Part shown: piece after piece, positions 5,585 through 9,006 of the stretch
Layout of the letters: every line of letters starts with the position of its first letter
Numbering within the stretch: the stretch's first letter is position 1
Source: Eubacteriaceae bacterium
GTDB taxonomy: Bacteria > Bacillota > Clostridia > Peptostreptococcales > Anaerovoracaceae
Direction: 5' to 3'
Length of the DNA stretch: 9,006 bases
Assembly (NCBI GenBank): GCA_902362435.1
Contig: CABIWW010000025.1
Location: forward strand, 1-9,006
Made by a program: the position numbers and the translations under genes
The notes under the pieces: model-generated
Database searches by the model: none
What the model saw: the letters and a program-made list of their open reading frames with translations, nothing else
Told to the model about the DNA's origin: nothing

Positions 5585-7195
5585 ATGTCCTGCATAAACG
5601 CCATGCACCTAACAGCACCCACGATCGCACTCAACATCATGACCATGATCATCAGCGCATGCGTTTTCCTGTACATATCTTTCAGATGCATAGGCATCAC
5701 AAACCACAGAAAAACCGCATTCATACTGATCGCAGTGACTTCACTGGTTTTCGACAGCATCTGCACAGCCCTGATGATGCTGCCATCTTATAACAGCTCA
5801 TTATCGCTGCAGCTGGCCGATTATATGGTGTACATGTTCAAAACATTTATAATACTGGCCGTGATCGCCACATGTGCCGAAGGGTATTTACCGCGCAATT
5901 TTATCGTGATCTTCCTGTACTGCGACCTGCTGACGACAATACCGTTCATGCCTCACCACATCATACACGATCTCCTCCTGAGACACTACGGTCTGCTTAA
6001 CGATCCGAGCATACCCGGCGGCTACGCCTCACCACTGCCGAAAACCGCTGCGAATACTATCGCATGGGCTGTCCTGCTCCTGACTGTCATACTGGTCTGC
6101 AGGCTTTTCAACAGATATCTGATCCCCGCTCTGCGCAGGATCCCCGACATCGCATGTCTGCTGTTCCTCCTGACCTCATTCGTGATCAGCGTCATTAAAA
6201 GCGTGATCCTGCTCAAAACCGACCTGTACGTGCATGTCACATATGCGACCAGCCGGGGCGACAACGGCATCGCCACCTCGAATATCGCACTCATTCTGAT
6301 GATGCTGCTCATTTTCATAATAGTGCTGATGCTGACCGCAACAGTTCTCCGCCAGCAGATGACCCGCATAATCGACCTCGAAAACGCCATGCTGCTCGAC
6401 TACTACAACAATGTCTCCTCGCTCCACAGCAGCATCCGCAGCATGCGCCACGATCTGTCCAACCATCTCGCCGCGCTTTCTTTTATGAGTATGGGGGAAA
6501 ATGCCGCAGGTCTGGACCGGCAGACTCTCATGAGCACGTCAGGTGTGGCTGGTGAGTCAGAGGAGACCGGCGGCTGCACGCCGCCGGTCGATCCAAGGCG
6601 CTACGCTGAAGCTTCGCGCCGTGCGTTATGCGGTGCCGGCGCGCTCTGCGCCCCGGACGATCCAGGTCGCTTCGCGACCGGTGTTCCAGGCGATGCATTC
6701 TGCGGTTACAGTACACCGGTCATACCGGGCGACTCAAACGACTCCCGTGACGCCTACCGCCGGAGCCTGCTCGACGCATGCAGCGAGATCGACCGCCAGA
6801 TAGCTGCGCAGACAGCCTGGAGCCGGATCGACACGGACACACTTTCCAACCGCGAAAAATACGAGATCCATCATTATGTAACGACCGTGATGCAGAAACA
6901 CCAGATCCCCGCGAGTGCGCTTTGCATAACGACAGAGACAGGCGACGGCAGCACAGAAATATCACTCAGAATCGACGCCGGACCGAAAGATACTTCGAAC
7001 CTCGCAGTTTACCCTGCCGCCTCTGCAGACGCCGCCACCAGCCATCGCCCGAAACCGCTCCGCCTGCCGCTTCTCAGACATGGCACGATGTTCCGCCTGA
7101 TAAAACTCATCGCACAGAGTCACGGCGGAGACGCCGTCTGGAGAAAAGACAGGGACGGATATGCACTTGTCGTATCGATACGACAGGGCGCCTGA
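5585..7195 (+). CDS. AgrC-like membrane sensor histidine kinase (HK1), degenerate ATP-binding domain
   Basis: This 536-residue protein has an N-terminal sensor of six to seven hydrophobic segments (about 12-32, 45-66, 82-99, 104-122, 155-175, 190-211 and 232-256), so it sits in the cytoplasmic membrane. A linker helix (LENAMLLDYYNNVSSLHSSIRS) leads to the His box MRHDLSNHLAAL with phospho-acceptor H289, as in AgrC/LytTR-partner kinases. Residues about 303-388 are a low-complexity insertion where the second DHp helix should follow; that helix may resume at DAYRRSLLDACSEIDRQ. The C-terminus has a DAG remnant of the G1 box (D464) and an HGTMFRLIKLIAQSHGG stretch at the G2 position, but no NxxxNA-type N box and no GxGL. 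It may therefore be a weak or inactive kinase, a phosphatase, or a partner of another kinase. AAGGAG lies 8 nt before the ATG. It probably works with the regulator upstream; the ligand is unknown and no AgrB/AgrD-like gene is in the window. Confidence 0.82.
   Translation: MSCINAMHLTAPTIALNIMTMIISACVFLYISFRCIGITNHRKTAFILIAVTSLVFDSICTALMMLPSYNSSLSLQLADYMVYMFKTFIILAVIATCAEGYLPRNFIVIFLYCDLLTTIPFMPHHIIHDLLLRHYGLLNDPSIPGGYASPLPKTAANTIAWAVLLLTVILVCRLFNRYLIPALRRIPDIACLLFLLTSFVISVIKSVILLKTDLYVHVTYATSRGDNGIATSNIALILMMLLIFIIVLMLTATVLRQQMTRIIDLENAMLLDYYNNVSSLHSSIRSMRHDLSNHLAALSFMSMGENAAGLDRQTLMSTSGVAGESEETGGCTPPVDPRRYAEASRRALCGAGALCAPDDPGRFATGVPGDAFCGYSTPVIPGDSNDSRDAYRRSLLDACSEIDRQIAAQTAWSRIDTDTLSNREKYEIHHYVTTVMQKHQIPASALCITTETGDGSTEISLRIDAGPKDTSNLAVYPAASADAATSHRPKPLRLPLLRHGTMFRLIKLIAQSHGGDAVWRKDRDGYALVVSIRQGA
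6491..6748 (+). other. In-frame palindrome-rich insertion in the DHp hairpin of HK1
   Basis: These bases encode HK1 residues about 303-388, rich in Gly, Ala, Ser, Pro, Arg and Cys and unlike any kinase motif. The DNA holds four hairpins in a row: 6565-6589, 6597-6620, 6638-6652 and 6665-6679 (GGTCGC-TTC-GCGACC). A wider 9-bp inverted repeat follows, GACCGGTGT (6676-6684) with ACACCGGTC (6713-6721). Frame is kept throughout. The boundaries are my estimate from where kinase-like sequence stops and resumes. Confidence 0.6.
6565..6589. repeat. GC-rich hairpin element, copy 1 (loop TGCAC)
   Basis: GACCGGCGGC (6565-6574) and GCCGCCGGTC (6580-6589) form a perfect 10-bp stem around TGCAC. The inner 19 bp (6568-6586), CGGCGGCTGCACGCCGCCG, is the exact reverse complement of 8988-9006 in HK2. 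It lies in the coding sequence of HK1 and reads Gly-Gly-Cys-Thr-Pro-Pro. Confidence 0.8.
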
Positions 7196-7198
7196 AAG

Positions 7199-7238
7199 CC
7201 CGGCTTGACCCCGAATACCGGGAATCCGCCTTCTTTTT
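7199..7238 (+). terminator. Weak candidate terminator after HK1
   Basis: CCCGG (7199-7203) pairs with CCGGG (7218-7222) just after the HK1 stop codon, and a T-rich run TTCTTTTT (7231-7238) follows. The 8-nt gap between stem and T-run and the 14-nt loop are poor for intrinsic termination. A longer irregular stem using GGC (7202-7204) with GCC (7228-7230) would close the gap. Confidence 0.35.
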
Positions 7239-7260
7239 ATAAAGAGCTTCTCTGTAAAAG

Positions 7261-7460
7261 TTTTTACCATTTTTAATCGCGTGATTTCCTGTGTATTTTT
7301 TCGACGTTGAGAAAAATCCTGCACAATCAGTGTTTGAGTTGTGCATGATGATGTGAAGGCAGGAAACATCTACACAAGGAAAATCGCCAAAATGATAAAA
7401 ACACCCCCAAATCAGATGAAATCGGCTTGTTTTTGGTAAAAATCCGGGATTCCTTGTGTA
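7261..7460. repeat. Cluster of TACACAAGGAA motifs and nested inverted repeats
   Basis: TACACAAGGAA (7371-7381) is perfectly inverted at TTCCTTGTGTA (7450-7460). A third, slightly shorter copy, GATTTCCTGTGTA (7283-7295), is inverted to TACACAAGGAAAATC (7371-7385), differing by two single-base gaps. TTTTTACCA (7261-7269) is inverted at TGGTAAAAA (7434-7442). Smaller hairpins lie inside: ATTTTTTC/GAGAAAAAT (7295-7317) and TGCACAA/TTGTGCA (7320-7345). The set could be a structured RNA, a decayed miniature inverted-repeat element, or repeated protein binding sites. No coding potential is seen. Confidence 0.45.
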
Positions 7461-7704
7461 TTAATTTTTCCTCTTCACGAATATCGATACAGACAGAGAC
7501 TCCATTGTGCAGATATTATCAAAACACCTGATTTCTACACAAACTGCAGTCCTGTGCTTGTGTGCCGGCCATACAATCCTGCCAATGCTCCGTAAAACGA
7601 GCTGCCGTATAGCTGCCCGGTTCTGAGCACGCACTCGGCCACCCATCATCACTGATCAGTTACGCGATTTCAGCTTTTCTGTAGTTCCGCATATCCTGTC
7701 GAGA

Positions 7705-7713
7705 TGTTATAAT
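7705..7713 (+). promoter_or_regulatory. Extended -10 promoter upstream of HK2
   Basis: TGTTATAAT (7705-7713) is a perfect extended -10 element (TG, one base, TATAAT). The sequence 17 nt upstream (TTCCGC, 7685-7690) is a poor -35, which extended -10 promoters tolerate. Transcription would begin near 7720 and run through a 280-nt leader with repeats and a GC hairpin before the HK2 ATG. It is the only good plus-strand promoter candidate between HK1 and HK2. Confidence 0.55.
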
Positions 7714-7782
7714 TTATATATTATGAACAGGGTGCTGCCGTCATATGCTTTGCAGAGGATCGATCCCGACGCCTCGCCCCGG

Positions 7783-7815
7783 ACCACCTTGGCCACCTGA
7801 ACCACCTTGGCCACC
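7783..7815. repeat. Tandem duplication of ACCACCTTGGCCACC, period 18
   Basis: ACCACCTTGGCCACC occurs at 7783-7797 and again at 7801-7815, separated by TGA. It sits in the presumed HK2 leader. Each unit contains TTGGCCA, itself partly palindromic, so the copies could also pair. It probably arose by local duplication. Confidence 0.7.
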
Positions 7816-7856
7816 GATCCGGCAGCACAGCAGGCCGGCGATACGCTAAGTCAGCG

Positions 7857-7881
7857 CCGGGCGGCATCGGCCGCCGCCCGG
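7857..7881. repeat. GC-rich hairpin in the HK2 leader
   Basis: CCGGGCGGC (7857-7865) and GCCGCCCGG (7873-7881) form a perfect 9-bp stem with the 7-nt loop ATCGGCC. It resembles the hairpins inside HK1 and HK2 (GGCGGC arm, short loop, GCCGCC arm) but is not identical to them. No T-tract follows, so it is unlikely to terminate transcription by itself. Confidence 0.6.
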
Positions 7882-7910
7882 GCAGGATACGGCAAAGCAA
7901 GACCGGAATA

Positions 7911-7985
7911 CCCCCCCGCAAACACAAACCCGAAACCAAAACACAAAACCAAAACCAAAACCGTAACCGAAACCAAACCGGCAAA
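7911..7985 (+). repeat. A/C-rich AAAACC hexamer repeat in the HK2 leader
   Basis: Seven C (7911-7917) lead into a block shared with the HK1 leader (7917-7932). After it come AAAACC units (three in a row near 7945-7962) and variants GTAACC, GAAACC and AAACC. The complementary strand reads GGTTTT repeatedly and has enough short G runs for a two-layer quadruplex. On the mRNA it would be an unstructured A/C stretch next to the ribosome binding site GAAAGGA (7987-7993). Confidence 0.6.
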
Positions 7986-8001
7986 CGAAAGGACCAGACA
8001 C

Positions 8002-9006
8002 ATGCTCATATGGCAGGCTTCAAGCGTAATACTCCGCGCAATGATATTCACATGCATACAGCTTTTCTTCGTATTCAAATGCGTAGGTGTCAAAGAACAC
8101 CGGAAATTCTGTTTCTGGCTGATCGTGATCTACACGATGATCTTCGACTCCGCCAATTACACGATCGAGATCCTGCCATTGTATCAGACATCCTCGATGC
8201 TGCAGGCTGCACATATGATGATCCATGCTGTAAACACATTCATACTGTTCACTATAGTCGGCGTCTTCGGCAACGGATATCTCCCGCGCAACTACCTCCT
8301 CGCCGAGATCTACTACGACTTACTTTCGACCGTTCCGATAATGCCGATGTTCATCGTCGCCGAGCTGCTGCAGCGGAGATTCCTGCCGCCCGGCACCGAA
8401 ATATACACCGACTACCCCGCCGGCTGCGTGATCAGCGTCATCTGCATGTTCATCGGCCTCCTTCAGGTGCCCGCATTTTACTACCTGTTCGGCAAAAAAG
8501 TCAACGACCTTCTGCGTCGGATCCCTGACAATGTCTGTCTGTTCATTTTCCTCGCATCATTCGTAGGATTCGTCACCAAACAGATCCTGCTGCTCAAAAC
8601 AAACAAGTATTACATCGACAACCCGGTGACCCTGAGCTATTTCAAAACAGCCACATTCGACTGCAACTGCGCACTGATCCTGTCCACCGTGATCGTCATC
8701 ATTCTGCTGGTCTTCACCGCATTCCAAAGCCGCCGCCTGCAGTACATACAGTCACTCGAAAACAGGATGCTGCTCGACTACTACACCAACGCGTCCAGCC
8801 TCCACAGCGGCATCAGGTCGCTGCGCCACGACCTTTCCAACCACCTGGCCGCACTTTCTTTTATGGAAAATGCTGCAGACCCCTGCCGGCAGGCACTCAT
8901 GAGCACGTCAGGCGGATCAGATGTCTGCGAGGCGTCTGATGTCTCAGATGCGTCCGGCACCGGCAGTCCGGCCGCCGCAGAGGTGTCCGGCGGCGTGCAG
9001 CCGCCG
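8002..9006 (+). CDS. AgrC-like membrane sensor histidine kinase (HK2), partial at right edge
   Basis: An open frame from ATG 8002 runs 335 codons without a stop to the end of the window, so the 3' part is missing. GAAAGGA (7987-7993) lies 8 nt before the ATG. Like HK1, the N-terminus has six to seven hydrophobic segments (about 8-28, 36-58, 68-90, 100-122, 140-162, 178-198 and 222-241). Landmarks shared with HK1 include GYLPRN, LLRRIPD/ALRRIPD, LLLKT and SLENRMLLDYYTNASSLHSG. The His box is LRHDLSNHLAAL, with phospho-acceptor H276. After LSFM the protein turns into a low-complexity stretch (SGGSDVCEASDVSDASGTGS and on) with the GGVQPP hairpin peptide, matching the insertion site in HK1. The sensor part differs much more than the DHp part, which suggests a different ligand but similar output. 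No regulator gene lies upstream; it may share the one at 4769 or have one downstream. Its ATP-binding domain cannot be judged. Confidence 0.85.
   Translation, partial: MLIWQASSVILRAMIFTCIQLFFVFKCVGVKEHRKFCFWLIVIYTMIFDSANYTIEILPLYQTSSMLQAAHMMIHAVNTFILFTIVGVFGNGYLPRNYLLAEIYYDLLSTVPIMPMFIVAELLQRRFLPPGTEIYTDYPAGCVISVICMFIGLLQVPAFYYLFGKKVNDLLRRIPDNVCLFIFLASFVGFVTKQILLLKTNKYYIDNPVTLSYFKTATFDCNCALILSTVIVIILLVFTAFQSRRLQYIQSLENRMLLDYYTNASSLHSGIRSLRHDLSNHLAALSFMENAADPCRQALMSTSGGSDVCEASDVSDASGTGSPAAAEVSGGVQPP
8988..9006. repeat. GC-rich hairpin element, copy 2 (loop GTGCA), cut by the window edge
   Basis: CGGCGGC (8988-8994) and GCCGCCG (9000-9006) enclose GTGCA. The 19 bp are the exact reverse complement of 6568-6586 in HK1. 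The left arm continues as GTCCGGCGGC (8985-8994); whether the right arm continues to match cannot be seen. It is in frame in HK2 and reads Gly-Gly-Val-Gln-Pro-Pro. Confidence 0.75.

Larger units (their letters stand above)
7196..8001. other. Non-coding, repeat-rich region between HK1 and HK2
   Basis: About 800 nt hold no convincing gene. From left to right there are a weak terminator after HK1 (7199-7238), an AT-rich zone with repeated TACACAAGG-type motifs and foldback potential (7261-7460), an undistinguished stretch (about 7470-7690), an extended -10 promoter (7705-7713), an 18-bp tandem duplication (7783-7815), a GC hairpin (7857-7881) and an A/C-rich hexameric repeat leading into the HK2 start. 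The length and the absence of a second response regulator show that HK2 is not simply translated from the same compact operon as HK1. Confidence 0.6.

Noticed and set aside
7723..7800. 25-codon plus-strand ORF directly after the extended -10 promoter, a possible leader or signal peptide.
   Set aside because: Its ATG would lie almost at the transcription start with no ribosome binding site, its end falls in the tandem repeat, and it has no cysteine or AgrD-like pattern. There is no support beyond position.
7911..7985. AAAACC repeats as a CRISPR array or telomere-like sequence.
   Set aside because: There are no spacers of even length and no repeats of CRISPR size; a short hexamer array inside a leader does not suggest a replicon end.
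7851..8093. Minus-strand frames over the A/C repeat and the HK2 start, coding Phe/Trp/Val-rich protein.
   Set aside because: The hydrophobic composition is only the reverse reading of the AAAACC repeat, and the frames overlap the well-supported HK2.

Overview
The window looks like chromosomal DNA of a low- to mid-GC Bacillota, most likely a gut- or oral-type Clostridia. The grounds are strong AGGAGG-type ribosome binding sites, sigma-A-like promoters, short T-tailed terminators, an Rpn/PDDEXK_2 protein of the clostridial type, and an AgrC/AgrA-like sensor and LytTR regulator pair. I cannot name the genus from the sequence.

Left half (1-4290, all on the minus strand). A YtcJ-like amidohydrolase (2662-4290) is followed after 150 nt by a PepV/Sapep-type M20 dipeptidase (1005-2510). 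They probably form one transcription unit that ends at a clear intrinsic terminator (877-900). Beyond it, an Rpn-family PD-(D/E)XK nuclease gene (78-737) has its own near-consensus promoter (813-841) and a terminator (1-36). The dipeptidase carries an Ala/Gly-rich insertion between its catalytic core and its lid domain.

Centre (4291-4768). A 478-nt divergent intergenic region separates the amidohydrolase from the plus-strand signalling genes. It holds a candidate minus-strand promoter and a small AT-rich palindrome.

Right half (4769-9006, plus strand). A LytTR response regulator (4769-5512) sits 72 nt upstream of a membrane-bound AgrC-like sensor kinase, HK1 (5585-7195). After about 800 nt of non-coding, repeat-rich DNA with an extended -10 promoter, a second paralogous sensor kinase, HK2, begins at 8002 and runs off the right edge. 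HK1 and HK2 share architecture, leader sequence and the block around the phospho-acceptor His (about 80% nucleotide identity over 111 nt by hand count).

Most unusual observation. Both kinases have low-complexity in-frame insertions just after the His box, inside the dimerisation hairpin. In both, the insertion contains the same GC-rich hairpin core, in the same reading frame, but with the 5-nt loop in opposite orientation (TGCAC in HK1, GTGCA in HK2). In HK1 this hairpin leads a run of further inverted repeats. Together with the Ala/Gly insertion in the dipeptidase, this suggests palindromic or low-complexity elements that insert in frame into coding genes of this genome. HK1 also lacks recognisable N and G2 ATP-binding boxes, so its kinase activity is in doubt.
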